DNA of 33,990 nucleotides from an uncultured Chlorobiaceae bacterium (GTDB lineage Bacteria; Bacteroidota; Chlorobiia; Chlorobiales; Chlorobiaceae), in contig CAILRB010000050.1 in the NCBI GenBank assembly GCA_903836465.1, forward strand, positions 1 through 33,990, read 5' to 3'. The notes below the pieces were generated by a model. The model was given only the letters and a program-made list of their open reading frames with translations, made no database searches and was not told the origin of the DNA. The stretch's first letter is position 1; the number at the start of each line of letters is the position of its first letter. Made by a program: the position numbers and the translations under genes. Of the stretch, positions 1 to 7,318 are shown one piece after another.

Positions 1-2
1 AT

Positions 3-92
3 GGAAATGAAGACATGATAGGCAAGTATGTCAAAGGGCAGGGCGGTACGTATCAGAAACGCTACAGTGATTATCAGTTGTCACTGTTCTAA
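3..92 (+). CDS. C-terminal end of an unidentified protein, possibly an IS200-like transposase
   Basis: An open frame enters from the left edge and stops at TAA 90-92, giving about 29 residues ending in YSDYQLSLF. I do not recognise it firmly. The short basic tail, immediately followed by a GC-rich hairpin of the kind that bounds IS200/IS605-type elements, makes the end of a Y1/REP-associated tyrosine transposase the most likely reading. The N-terminus and any catalytic residues lie outside the window, so this rests on context only. Confidence 0.35.
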   Translation, partial: GNEDMIGKYVKGQGGTYQKRYSDYQLSLF

Positions 93-110
93 AAGAGGAA
101 ATCTTCAATA

Positions 111-130
111 CCCCGCTGCTTGCGGCGGGG
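111..130. mobile_element. GC-rich stem-loop, probable right end of an IS200-like element
   Basis: CCCCGCTG and GCGGCGGGG face each other around a tiny CTTG-type loop and form an 8-9 bp hairpin containing one G-T pair. It sits 18 bases after the stop of the partial upstream ORF and just before the first recognisable NACHT codons. IS200/IS605 transposases recognise such subterminal hairpins. The matching left end is outside the window, so the element's identity is inferred. Confidence 0.45.
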
Positions 131-1514
131 ATTCTTTATTAAAAAATATGGTATAGTCAGATTCTGGAATCGCCGAAAAAAACAGGTAGCCAAAGAGGTT
201 GTAAAAAACTCACCCAAGCTTGTGGTTCGCCCGATGCTGCTCAGCTATATTGATGTTTTTGTTAAAGGCGAGGCAAAGTATAGCAACACCTATCAGATTT
301 ATGAGGCCCTGGTTAACGGGTGGATTGAGCGTGAAGGCACCAAACGCGAGAAAGAACAGGAAAATAAAGATGCTGCCGAGTTCAAACTTAAATTGAAAGA
401 TTATTCAAGTAAAGTGGCATTGTTACTTTATGAGCGTCGCAAGGAGGCTCCGTCCTACTCGTTAAGCAGAGATGAGGCCACAGATATTGATGCCGGGCTC
501 AAGGATTATCAGATAACCGGACAGTCGCTGCTGACACGCGATGCGGCGCATCAATGGAAATTTGCCCATCGATCCATTTTGGAGTTTTTCCTGGCAAAAG
601 AGGCTCTTGAAAACCCTGAATTTGCTCAAAAACTTGCGCGTGATCTTACGGGTTTGAATATGGCAAAGCAGTTCTGTGATGAAAACGGGGTGCTATTGCT
701 GCTCAATTTTGTGCTGATGAAAGGCGGTATTTTCACAATGGGGAGCCCGGACACTGAGCCAGAGCACCAAAGCGATGAAGCACAACATGAGGTGAAGTTG
801 TCAGATTTTTATATGAGCAAATATGCTGTGACTGTTGGTGATTTCAGGAGATTTCTGGAGGATTCGGTTTATAGGACTGATGCTGAAAAAGAGAACAAGA
901 GCAGGATATGGAGTGAACAGGAGCAGACGTGGAAAGATATGGCAGGTGTCAATTGGCGTCATGGTGTGTCAGGCAAGCTCCGGGAATTAGATGACTACAA
1001 CCATCCGGTTATTCATGTGAGTTGGAACGATGCTGATGCCTATTGCCAGTGGTTGTCGAAGAAGAGCGGGAAGCTGTATCGGTTGCCGACGGAGGCGCAA
1101 TGGGAATATGCGTGCCGTGCAGGCGAGCCAAAGCCATTTAATACGGGTGATAACCTGACGACGGCTCAGGCGAATTACGATGGCAATCATCCGTATAATG
1201 GTCATGACAAGGGAGAGTATCGGCAAAAAACAGTGCCAGTTGACCATTTTTTGCCGAATGCATGGGGTTTATACAACATGCACGGTAATGTGTGGGAGTG
1301 GTGCCGTGACTGGTATGGAGATAAATTCTATGATGAATGCATCGCGAAAGGAGTGGTTGAAAATCCGGAAGGCCCTGTAACCGGTTCGGACCGTGTGCTT
1401 CGTGGCGGGAGCTGGGACGACGACGCCGAGGCCTGTCGGTCGGCTTATCGCTTTTGGAGCACCTCCGACTTCCGGGGCAGCGGCGTTGGCTTCCGCCTGG
1501 TGTTCGTCCCGTAG
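120..1514 (+). pseudogene. NACHT/STAND C-terminal remnant fused to an FGE-sulfatase (C-type lectin fold) domain
   Basis: The frame opens at a TTG inside the hairpin, so its first ~20 residues are not native. Residues 25-165 look like the region C-terminal to a NACHT ATPase (VRPMLLSYID, YEALVNGWIERE, FAHRSILEFFLAKEAL). The NACHT P-loop and Walker B are missing, consistent with 5' truncation by the upstream element. Residues 197-462 are an FGE-sulfatase/SUMF1-type domain (MKGGIFTMGS, HPVIHVSWNDADAYCQW, RLPTEAQWEYACRAG, NMHGNVWEW, LRGGSW, GFRLV). This family includes diversity-generating-retroelement targets, and the last ~30 codons fit a variable region. Proteins of this architecture are suspected sensors or defence proteins; this copy may be inactive because it lacks its ATPase half. 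An alternative is a gene expressed from a chance start as a stand-alone lectin-fold protein. Confidence 0.75.
1392..1512 (+). repeat. Candidate DGR variable region (VR) at the 3' end of the FGE-domain gene
   Basis: Codons from about residue 433 onward are GAC-GAC-GAC, then TTT-TGG-AGC-ACC-TCC-GAC-TTC and GGC-AGC-GGC, set between conserved LRGGSW and VGFRLV. Many third bases are C while first and second bases vary, as expected if AAC codons in a template repeat were copied with adenine mutagenesis. Adenines are scarce throughout. A small CCCG/CGGG hairpin (1508-1520) straddles the stop codon, where DGR loci carry an IMH-associated hairpin. No reverse transcriptase, avd gene or template repeat is visible in the window, so this is a pattern-based call. 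Confidence 0.5.
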
Positions 1515-1706
1515 TTCGGGGGCAGTTTTCCGACTTTGATTTTGAGCTAACGCGGAGCAAAAACAAGGGTGAGGAGAGCGGCTGTGAGGGACGAACTGCC
1601 GCACACCTCATCCGAGCAGGTGGGCAAGGACTAGAGAAAAGGGCGCCTCGTGGCGGCCGATTTTTGAAACGCCCAAAACCCGAAAAAGTCTTGAGGAGAG
1701 ACCGGC
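1515..1706. other. GC-rich non-coding stretch between the FGE-domain gene and the Fic fragment
   Basis: About 190 bases, distinctly more G-rich than the flanks, with no gene that I can support. The short frames crossing it on both strands are low-complexity Arg/Gly/Pro translations. It may be the remains of a DGR cassette (template-repeat neighbourhood) or other transferred DNA, but no copy of the variable region is repeated here. Confidence 0.35.
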
Positions 1707-1952
1707 ATGGGCGATGAACCATCGTATTCCATTACACCATTGATGGTTCAGCAGGTTGCGGAGATTGTTAAACTCGTTACCCGCTGGTCTGCTTCTGATG
1801 AACGCCGCCTGACTCCGCAGCTCCGGCGAAGCAACCGAATTCCTACCATTCATGCTTTTTTTGCTATCGAAAACAACACCATGAGCAGATGCCGGGTTGA
1901 CAATGAGAGGTACTGTAGTGAACAAGAGGATACGTATGAAATATTCCTGTGA
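1707..1952 (+). pseudogene. Truncated Fic-family protein, N-terminal fragment
   Basis: Residues 6-60 resemble the N-terminal segment of Fic/DOC proteins: YSITPLMVQQVAEIV, then LTPQLRRSNRIPTIHA and a degraded form of the usual ASLAIENNTLS (here FFAIENNTMS). Full Fic proteins are around 330-380 residues and carry an HPFxxGNGR AMPylation motif; here the frame ends after 81 residues and the motif is absent downstream. A GAGGAGAG ribosome site lies about 10 bases before the ATG, so the start is probably original. It is most likely a gene broken by recombination, with no catalytic domain left. Confidence 0.65.
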
Positions 1953-1955
1953 GAT

Positions 1956-1983
1956 TTGCAGTCAGTGGTTATTTTTTTATCTT
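1956..1983 (+). promoter_or_regulatory. Possible sigma-70 promoter for the leuA leader
   Basis: TTGCAG (1956-1961) and TATCTT (1978-1983) are separated by 16 bases. The predicted start near 1990 would place the leader peptide about 45 bases into the transcript. The match is only moderate and was chosen partly because of its position. Confidence 0.35.
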
Positions 1984-2033
1984 TAAGGAAAGTAAGATAT
2001 TCAGTTCATCTGTTGATTATTGCGGTGATAACA

Positions 2034-2120
2034 ATGCGTATAACGAACACAAACGACCTTCTGCTTACCCTTAACCTGCTGCTGGCAGGTATTGGCGTTC
2101 GTGGGGGAGGTGCTTTTTAG
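2034..2120 (+). CDS. leuL: Leucine-rich leader peptide of the leuA attenuator (28 aa)
   Basis: ATG at 2034 opens a 28-codon frame closed by TAG at 2118-2120. Codons 9-17 are Leu-Leu-Leu-Thr-Leu-Asn-Leu-Leu-Leu (2058-2084): seven leucines in nine codons. The reading MRITNTNDLLLTLNLLLAG has no other apparent role and lies directly upstream of 2-isopropylmalate synthase. Leucine leader peptides are known in enterobacteria (leuL) and predicted elsewhere. Low charged tRNA-Leu should stall the ribosome at 2058-2084 and free the next RNA segment. The symbol is by analogy. The coding reading is seen directly; the regulatory function is inferred from structure and context. Confidence 0.8.
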   Translation: MRITNTNDLLLTLNLLLAGIGVRGGGAF

Positions 2121-2167
2121 TTCGTTTTCGCCGTCAGAGAGAACATTGTGAAAGCCACCAGTCCCTC
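2103..2167 (+). promoter_or_regulatory. Predicted antiterminator helix of the leuA attenuator
   Basis: GGGGGAGGTG (2103-2112), inside the last codons of the leader peptide, can pair with CACC (2156-2159) and TCCCTC (2162-2167), with only a 2-base AG bulge and one G-U pair. The 3' arm is the left arm and loop of the terminator, so the two structures exclude each other. A ribosome stalled on the Leu codons ending at 2084 would leave 2103-2112 free, whereas one that reaches the stop at 2120 would cover it. This geometry is what leucine attenuation requires. Confidence 0.65.
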
Positions 2168-2183
2168 AGGGATTGGTGGCTTT
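2154..2183 (+). terminator. Attenuator terminator hairpin upstream of leuA
   Basis: GCCACCAGTCCC (2154-2165) pairs with GGGATTGGTGGC (2169-2180) over 12 bp with a single G-U pair and a 3-base loop, followed by TTTAT. The U tract is short, but the stem is very stable. It lies between the leader peptide stop and the leuA ribosome site, the expected position of an attenuator. Confidence 0.7.
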
Positions 2184-2231
2184 ATCCATTTATATATCCA
2201 TTCATAAAAAGAAGAAAAGGGAGCGATGACC

Positions 2232-3908
2232 ATGATGAATTATAAAAAATATGCGCCGTACCCCCAGGTTGCTCTTACCGGGAGAAGTTGGCCAGACAAG
2301 ACCATCACGAAAGCCCCGATATGGAGCAGTGTTGATCTTCGGGATGGCAACCAGGCGCTTCCTGTGCCGATGAGCGTTGATGAAAAGGTTGCCATGTTCC
2401 AGCTTCTGGTTTCAATCGGTTTCAAGGAGATTGAGGTTGGTTTTCCTTCCGCATCAGCAACCGAGTATGCTTTTGCCCGGCGGCTGATTGATGGCAACCT
2501 GATTCCTGATGATGTCACCATCCAGGTGTTGACCCAGGCGCGCGAACATCTGATTCGAAAAACATTCGATGCCATCAGCGGGGCGAAACATGCCATTGTG
2601 CATCTTTACAACTCGACGTCGACCTTGCAGCGGGATGTGGTCTTCCGCAAAAACAGGGAGGAGATCAAGGCAATTGCGATTGAGGGGACAGCGCTTGTTC
2701 GCCGTCTTAAGGATGAATCTGGCAACGCTGGTATTCGCCTCGAGTACAGCCCTGAAAGTTTTACCGGCACCGAGCTTGATTATGCGCTGGATGTCTGCCA
2801 TGCGGTTATGGATACCTGGGGCGCTTCTGCGGATGACAAGATTATTTTGAACCTGCCCTCTACTGTTGAGATGTCGCAGCCGAATATTTATGCTGACCGG
2901 ATTGAGTGGTTTTGCCGCAACATCAAGGCGAGAGATGCTGTCCTGATCAGTGTTCATGCCCATAATGATCGCGGCACTGCCGTTGCTACGGCTGAATTGG
3001 CCGTGATGGCTGGCGCTGACCGTGTTGAGGGAGCATTGTTTGGCAATGGTGAGCGGTGCGGCAATATGGATATTGTCACTATGGCGCTGAACCTCTTTAC
3101 CCAGGGAGTTGATCCTGAACTTGATTTTTCTGATCTGCCCCGTATTCGGGATGTTTATCGGCGCTGTACCCGTATGGATATTCATTCCCGTCATCCTTAT
3201 GCCGGTGATCTGGTCTATACCGCTTTTTCAGGTTCGCACCAGGATGCTATCAGCAAAGGGATGAAAGCGCAGCCATCTTCGCCCGGTGGCTTGTGGGCAG
3301 TTCCCTATTTGCCCATCGATCCTCAGGACGTTGGCTGCACCTATGAGGCCATAGTGCGTATCAACAGTCAGTCCGGAAAGGGAGGTGTCGCTTACGTTCT
3401 TGAGAAGGATTACGGGATTCAAATTCCGAAATGGATGCAGCCCGATTTTGCTGAGGCGGTTCAGGGCGTTGCCGATACCACAGGCGCAGAGTTGACTCCT
3501 GAGCAGATTCATGAACTGTTTCATGCGGAGTATGTAAAACTCAGGGAGCCGGTTACCCTCAAGAAGTGCCATATCACCTGGGATGATGAGGAGCCTCGTC
3601 GTCAGGATGAAGAAGATACTACCATCAGTTGTGTCGTGCAGACGAAAGAGCGGGAGTTCAGCTTTGAAGCACAGGGGAATGGTCCTCTTGATGCCTTTGT
3701 CAAGGGATTTATCAGGGAGAGCGGACTGGATTTCAGTGTTGACGAGTATGCCGAACATGCTATCGGGCGCAGTGCCGGAGCCTTGGCGGTTGCTTACATC
3801 AAGATTGTTTGTGCTGATGGCAGTCTCTCTTATGGTGCCGGTATTGATTCGAATATCAGCCTTGCATCAATCAAGGCGACGGTCAGTGCCCTGAACAGGC
3901 TTCCGTAA
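2232..3908 (+). CDS. leuA: 2-isopropylmalate synthase (LeuA, type II)
   Basis: Condenses acetyl-CoA with 2-oxoisovalerate, the first committed step of leucine synthesis. Numbering from the upstream ATG at 2226, the HMGL-like TIM barrel shows LRDGNQA (38-44), the metal-binding HAHND (244-248) and the FGNGERCGNMD signature (about 272-282). The last ~130 residues, with GNGPLDAFV, form the LeuA dimerisation/leucine-feedback domain. Length (about 558 aa) fits the longer, actinobacterial/fungal-like LeuA class rather than the ~510 aa E. coli type. ATGs occur at 2226, 2232 and 2235; GGGAG at 2219-2223 is too close to 2226 but about 8 bases from 2232, so 2232 is preferred. It stands alone behind a leucine attenuator, so both transcriptional and allosteric leucine control are expected. 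Confidence 0.95.
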   Translation: MMNYKKYAPYPQVALTGRSWPDKTITKAPIWSSVDLRDGNQALPVPMSVDEKVAMFQLLVSIGFKEIEVGFPSASATEYAFARRLIDGNLIPDDVTIQVLTQAREHLIRKTFDAISGAKHAIVHLYNSTSTLQRDVVFRKNREEIKAIAIEGTALVRRLKDESGNAGIRLEYSPESFTGTELDYALDVCHAVMDTWGASADDKIILNLPSTVEMSQPNIYADRIEWFCRNIKARDAVLISVHAHNDRGTAVATAELAVMAGADRVEGALFGNGERCGNMDIVTMALNLFTQGVDPELDFSDLPRIRDVYRRCTRMDIHSRHPYAGDLVYTAFSGSHQDAISKGMKAQPSSPGGLWAVPYLPIDPQDVGCTYEAIVRINSQSGKGGVAYVLEKDYGIQIPKWMQPDFAEAVQGVADTTGAELTPEQIHELFHAEYVKLREPVTLKKCHITWDDEEPRRQDEEDTTISCVVQTKEREFSFEAQGNGPLDAFVKGFIRESGLDFSVDEYAEHAIGRSAGALAVAYIKIVCADGSLSYGAGIDSNISLASIKATVSALNRLP

Positions 3909-3964
3909 CAGCAGTTCTTTCGGCGGTAACGCGGGCCGGGTTATTACCTCGGCCTGGCGGCTGT

Positions 3965-4426
3965 TCACCACTTTTTTGAAGGCACGATAATGACCGGGCA
4001 GGATGCCTGCCGGATTACTCCTTCCGAGACGCTGCCAATGAGCAGGTGAAAAAGTGCTCCGTGTCCATGCGATCCAAGCATGATCATATCAACACTGTTT
4101 TTCTTGCTTTCACCGATAATCGCCGTAACCTCGTCGTTTTGTGCAATAATGACTGAGGTATCAATGCCTTTTTCCTGCAGCTTTGCGGCAACAGTCAGAA
4201 GTCTCTTGGATTCAGGCTCTTCGCTGAGCGGAAAACCCTCGTTATTATGCGTCTTTTGAGCGGGGAGCAATGTTTCGACTTCTGGAGGTACATCAAGAAT
4301 TGGTGAGGAGGGTGGAATGACATGAAGCAGAAAAACTTGTGCCGAAAGGCTTTTTGCAAGTTTTTCTGCTTCAGCAATAACTCTCCCGGCAAGTTCAGAG
4401 AAATCGATTGCAACCAGAAGCTTCAT
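3965..4426 (-). CDS. Universal stress protein (UspA family, ATP-binding type)
   Basis: Single-domain, cytosolic Usp of 153 aa. It begins MKLLVAIDFSELA, with the conserved Asp at 8 that contacts adenine in ATP-binding Usps, and carries the nucleotide motif G118-x2-G121-x9-G131-S ending in the CPVIIVP strand. These residues indicate the ATP-binding (MJ0577-like) subclass rather than the UspA subclass. Residues 40-70 form a longer variable loop. The gene starts nine bases after the stop of the Pmp3-like gene, so the two are probably co-transcribed. The exact stress response served cannot be read from sequence. Confidence 0.9.
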   Translation of the reverse strand: MKLLVAIDFSELAGRVIAEAEKLAKSLSAQVFLLHVIPPSSPILDVPPEVETLLPAQKTHNNEGFPLSEEPESKRLLTVAAKLQEKGIDTSVIIAQNDEVTAIIGESKKNSVDMIMLGSHGHGALFHLLIGSVSEGVIRQASCPVIIVPSKKW

Positions 4427-4435
4427 GGGGGGATG

Positions 4436-4606
4436 TCAGGCGCTTGCCTGGCGTTTTTCCTGGAGCATCATGAAAACGGCGAAGGCGATACCGGGTACCC
4501 AGCCGAAAAGCGTCAGAAGCCCGGTTAGCATAATCGTGCCAGCCTCCTTGTTTGTGACGGCTGCGGGGGGAAGAATAACAGCAAGAATCCATCTGCGAAT
4601 ATCCAT
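4436..4606 (-). CDS. YqaE/Pmp3 family small membrane protein (56 aa)
   Basis: Two hydrophobic segments (about 5-18 and 25-47) with the family hallmarks ILAVILPPAAV and LLTLFGWVPGIAFAVFMM. Pmp3/YqaE proteins are tiny plasma-membrane proteolipids linked to salt and cold stress and membrane potential. The frame extends upstream to 4675, but that part is not family-like. ATG at 4606 gives the normal length and has a GGAG site about eight bases upstream, so it was chosen. It precedes the Usp gene by nine bases, which suggests a small stress operon. Confidence 0.85.
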   Translation of the reverse strand: MDIRRWILAVILPPAAVTNKEAGTIMLTGLLTLFGWVPGIAFAVFMMLQEKRQASA

Positions 4607-4817
4607 TGATAATCTCCGGTTTTTTTGTGAAATAATTAAGAATTTACGACTTATACCGACAACAAGCAATGCCAAAACGCGAACAGGCCGGTATTAACAG
4701 GGGAGAGTTTAAGGTATTGCTTGTATTTTAATTCTAAAATTGTAAATTAGACTCCCTTCAGAAATAATCCTGAGTAAAAAAAGTGCTCTTGATTTGTTGA
4801 ACATAAATTGAAATAAC

Positions 4818-5123
4818 TTGGTTACTAAAGTTCATCCCGACGTGGTTTTGGATGATGTTGAGGTCATTGACGAACCGAATTTTAATAATTACAATACCTC
4901 TCCAGACCCGCCCAGTCCTTATGCTGACCTTGAAAAAAAGTACCGCAAAAACCGGTTTAACAAAAGCAAAGCCAAAAGCCCGTCAGACTATTTCAGTGTG
5001 AGTGGCGGGGGAGTGCATCCGGGTTCGAAAAGTGCGGACGGAAACAAGCCTCAGAAAAGAAAGCCGAAAAAGAAGACTTTTTCAAAAGTATCGCGTCCTG
5101 CTTCCGGCAAACGTAACCCATAA
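4818..5123 (+). CDS. Hypothetical basic, low-complexity protein
   Basis: A 101-residue frame with an acidic N-terminal third (DVVLDDVEVIDEP), a central Pro/Ser-rich part (TSPDPPSPYADLEKKYRKN) and a strongly basic tail (KPQKRKPKKKTF). There is no ATG; TTG at 4818 is the earliest possible start and GTG at 4842 an alternative, and neither has a clear ribosome site. The composition suggests a disordered, perhaps nucleic-acid-binding protein. The glycerophosphodiesterase gene begins 29 bases downstream on the same strand. I know no family for it; codon usage resembles the neighbours, which is the main reason to call it a gene. Confidence 0.55.
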   Translation: MVTKVHPDVVLDDVEVIDEPNFNNYNTSPDPPSPYADLEKKYRKNRFNKSKAKSPSDYFSVSGGGVHPGSKSADGNKPQKRKPKKKTFSKVSRPASGKRNP

Positions 5124-5152
5124 GCGATCCTGCTGCCTGGGAGTTTGAAACT

Positions 5153-6013
5153 ATGGCTTTTGAGATACAGGCACATCGGGGCGCGAGATCGTTTTTCCCC
5201 GAAAATACCCTTCAGGCATTTTGTCATGCGGCTGCTCTTGGTGTAAGGGTTCTGGAGCTTGATCTTGTTGTTTCGAAAGATCATGAGCTTGTTGTTTCTC
5301 ATGATCCCTGGCTTTCCGCGCCACTTTGTTCGGATCCGCAAGGGCATCCTCTGAACATGGAAGACCGATGGCGCTACATCATGTACGATATGATGTATGC
5401 CGATATTGCCTCGTTTGACTGTGGTCTGCCTCATCCCTCTTTTCCCTCCCAGGTTCGAATTCCCGTGTGCAAACCGCTTCTTGCCACCGTATTCAGGGAG
5501 GTCGACACCTTTATGGCTTCTTCAGGGATGAAGGAACCTATGATTTATAACCTTGAAATCAAGTCATGGCCCGACAAGGATGCTGTTTTTCATCCACACC
5601 CCGACAAGTATGCAGCGCTTGTTCTTCAGCTCGTTCAGGCAGAGGGGTTTTCGTCCCGGGTCCGGATACAATCTTTCGATAGTCGGGTGATTGGGGCGGC
5701 ATGGAAGTTAAACCCGCAGCTCAGCTATGGTTTGCTGATTGATGAGGTGCAACATATTCCGAAATCCCTGCAAGCACTTGGCTTTGTTCCGCAGTATGTC
5801 AATCCCCACTTTTCTCGTGTTGACCGCGAATTGACTGATGATCTCCATAAACAGAGAATCAGGATTGTTCCCTGGACGGTGAATCTTTCTGAAGAGATGC
5901 TTGCCATGAAGTCCCTTGGTGCCGATGGAATCATTACCGATTATCCTGAACGAGCCATCGCTCTCTTCAGCGAGCCCCTCCCGCCTTGTTCAATTCATTC
6001 AGCAGAACAGTAA
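5153..6013 (+). CDS. Glycerophosphodiester phosphodiesterase (GDPD family, cytosolic UgpQ-like)
   Basis: Hydrolyses glycerophosphodiesters from phospholipid turnover to glycerol-3-phosphate and an alcohol. The GDPD TIM barrel is complete: H8-R9 in AHRGARSFFPENT, E17, the metal ligands E35 and D37 in LELDL, H50 in VSHDPWL, E135-x-K137 in LEIKS, and the C-terminal GADGIITDYPERA. There is no signal peptide, so it is cytosolic like UgpQ rather than periplasmic GlpQ. Length (286 aa) is slightly above the ~250 aa norm because of an insert around 55-110. Its 3' end overlaps the convergent BatD-like gene by 47 bases. Confidence 0.92.
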   Translation: MAFEIQAHRGARSFFPENTLQAFCHAAALGVRVLELDLVVSKDHELVVSHDPWLSAPLCSDPQGHPLNMEDRWRYIMYDMMYADIASFDCGLPHPSFPSQVRIPVCKPLLATVFREVDTFMASSGMKEPMIYNLEIKSWPDKDAVFHPHPDKYAALVLQLVQAEGFSSRVRIQSFDSRVIGAAWKLNPQLSYGLLIDEVQHIPKSLQALGFVPQYVNPHFSRVDRELTDDLHKQRIRIVPWTVNLSEEMLAMKSLGADGIITDYPERAIALFSEPLPPCSIHSAEQ

Positions 6014-7313
6014 CTTTTGCAGGAATCCATTCAGGGATTCCTGTCTCTGTTGTCCCGGCGGGACAGTAGATGATCATGTCTAATGCATCAAGCACCGTCA
6101 GGAGTTCTGTTCGACGCTCATCGGTAATGTTGATCTCCAGCAGAGCCTGTTTCAGCTCACTCCGGGTCATGCCTCCCGGGCTTTTTATTCCTGCCTCTTC
6201 AAGCATGGTGAAAAGCTGCTGTTTCATTTTTCCGGCTGATTTTCCCATATCAGGCTTGAGTTCTGACGCAGCATCACGTTGTATCTTCTCTCTCTTCTGT
6301 ACTATTATTTTTCTTGCTCTTGCTATGGCAACGCCACAGAGCAGCAATACTATTATGATTGCTGTATTGGTGATAAGCGGAGAGAAGTCTCTCATTTTTT
6401 CCGGGGTTGCGTCAGAAGGCTCTTTTTCGTTTGTCATTATACCTTGCACTGCTGCTGTTACTGTTAAGGCAAGCGGCTTTGCAAGAAGTGTGCTGAATTG
6501 TTTTGTTGCAGGATTGAAAACAACAAGACGAGGTGCCGTGATTTGAAACTCACCCTCCGATTGAGGCCAGGCAAGAATTGTAGAGGTTATGGAGCCTGAG
6601 CTGAGCTCTGACTCTTTGTTGAGGGTTGTCGTTCTTTCGGGTGGGTTTTGCCGGAAACTTTCGGGGAGGTGAACAACGGGAAGTTCCAGGGTCAGCAGGC
6701 TTCCCTTTCCTGTGAGCGTGAGTTTCACGGATAACGGTTCGCCAACCCTCAGATGTTCTTTATCGGAGAGAAGGGTAAGCGAAAAGTCACCGACGGCACC
6801 TGAAAACCCTTCCGGTACTGGTTCGGGAAGAGCGCGTGCGGAGATGATTATGGGAGGCGCTGTTATTTTTACAGGCGTATCGGGCAGCTCATTGCCATTG
6901 GTCGCAACCTGTTGCTGTGGTAGAACGCACTGCATGTTGTAGCCTGAAACTGTGATACTCCCGCTCTGAATAGGCACCAGTCTGAACTGCTTGACAATGG
7001 CGCTTCTGAAGCGCTCTCCCTGAACTGTGGCTGGAATGCTTTTGATAAAGTGGTCAGGGACGCTCTCCTTTGCCCATAAACCTTGCAGTGAAGGGTTGGT
7101 TTCAGCGGATATTTTTGGTGCAGCATTCTTGAAATAGAGTGTATAGGTCAAAAGAATTTCCTGGCCAACAAAAGGGCTTGTGCTGCTTATTGAAGAAACA
7201 AGAAACGGCTTATCCTGATTCCCTGATGCCCCTGTAATTGCTGGAGCGCAAAGGGAGGTGATGATAAGCCAGAAGAGAGCGCAGTACCGCTTAAGAGCCA
7301 AGCTTTTGGCCAT
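5967..7313 (-). CDS. BatD-like (oxygen tolerance) membrane-anchored protein
   Basis: A 448-aa exported protein: signal peptide at 1-29, tandem immunoglobulin-like beta regions (about 38-160 and 175-290) with the BatD-typical SSTSPFVGQEILLTYTLYF and HLRVGEPLSVKLTLTGKG, a single membrane span at 313-333 and a ~115-residue cytoplasmic tail. BatD belongs to the Bacteroides aerotolerance module with MoxR, DUF58, vWA proteins and a TPR protein. Here it follows proC by five bases and is probably co-transcribed with it, away from the other Bat-type genes at 10208-10876 and 15148-18026. Its biochemical role is unknown in the family. The last codons overlap the convergent glycerophosphodiesterase gene. 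Confidence 0.8.
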   Translation of the reverse strand: MAKSLALKRYCALFWLIITSLCAPAITGASGNQDKPFLVSSISSTSPFVGQEILLTYTLYFKNAAPKISAETNPSLQGLWAKESVPDHFIKSIPATVQGERFRSAIVKQFRLVPIQSGSITVSGYNMQCVLPQQQVATNGNELPDTPVKITAPPIIISARALPEPVPEGFSGAVGDFSLTLLSDKEHLRVGEPLSVKLTLTGKGSLLTLELPVVHLPESFRQNPPERTTTLNKESELSSGSITSTILAWPQSEGEFQITAPRLVVFNPATKQFSTLLAKPLALTVTAAVQGIMTNEKEPSDATPEKMRDFSPLITNTAIIIVLLLCGVAIARARKIIVQKREKIQRDAASELKPDMGKSAGKMKQQLFTMLEEAGIKSPGGMTRSELKQALLEINITDERRTELLTVLDALDMIIYCPAGTTETGIPEWIPAKVTVLLNELNKAGGAR

Positions 7314-7318
7314 AATGA

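Noticed and set aside
1138-1722. 194-residue minus-strand ORF across the variable region
   Set aside because: Arg/Ser/Pro-rich translation caused by the GC-rich 3' end and downstream non-coding DNA; antisense to a clear FGE domain.
2454-3194. 246-residue minus-strand ORF inside leuA
   Set aside because: Antisense to the conserved catalytic domain of leuA, with no recognisable motif or ribosome site.
3934-3954. GGCCGGG / CCTCGGCC hairpin as a leuA terminator
   Set aside because: The stem has a bulge and no T-run on either strand, so it is too weak to annotate.
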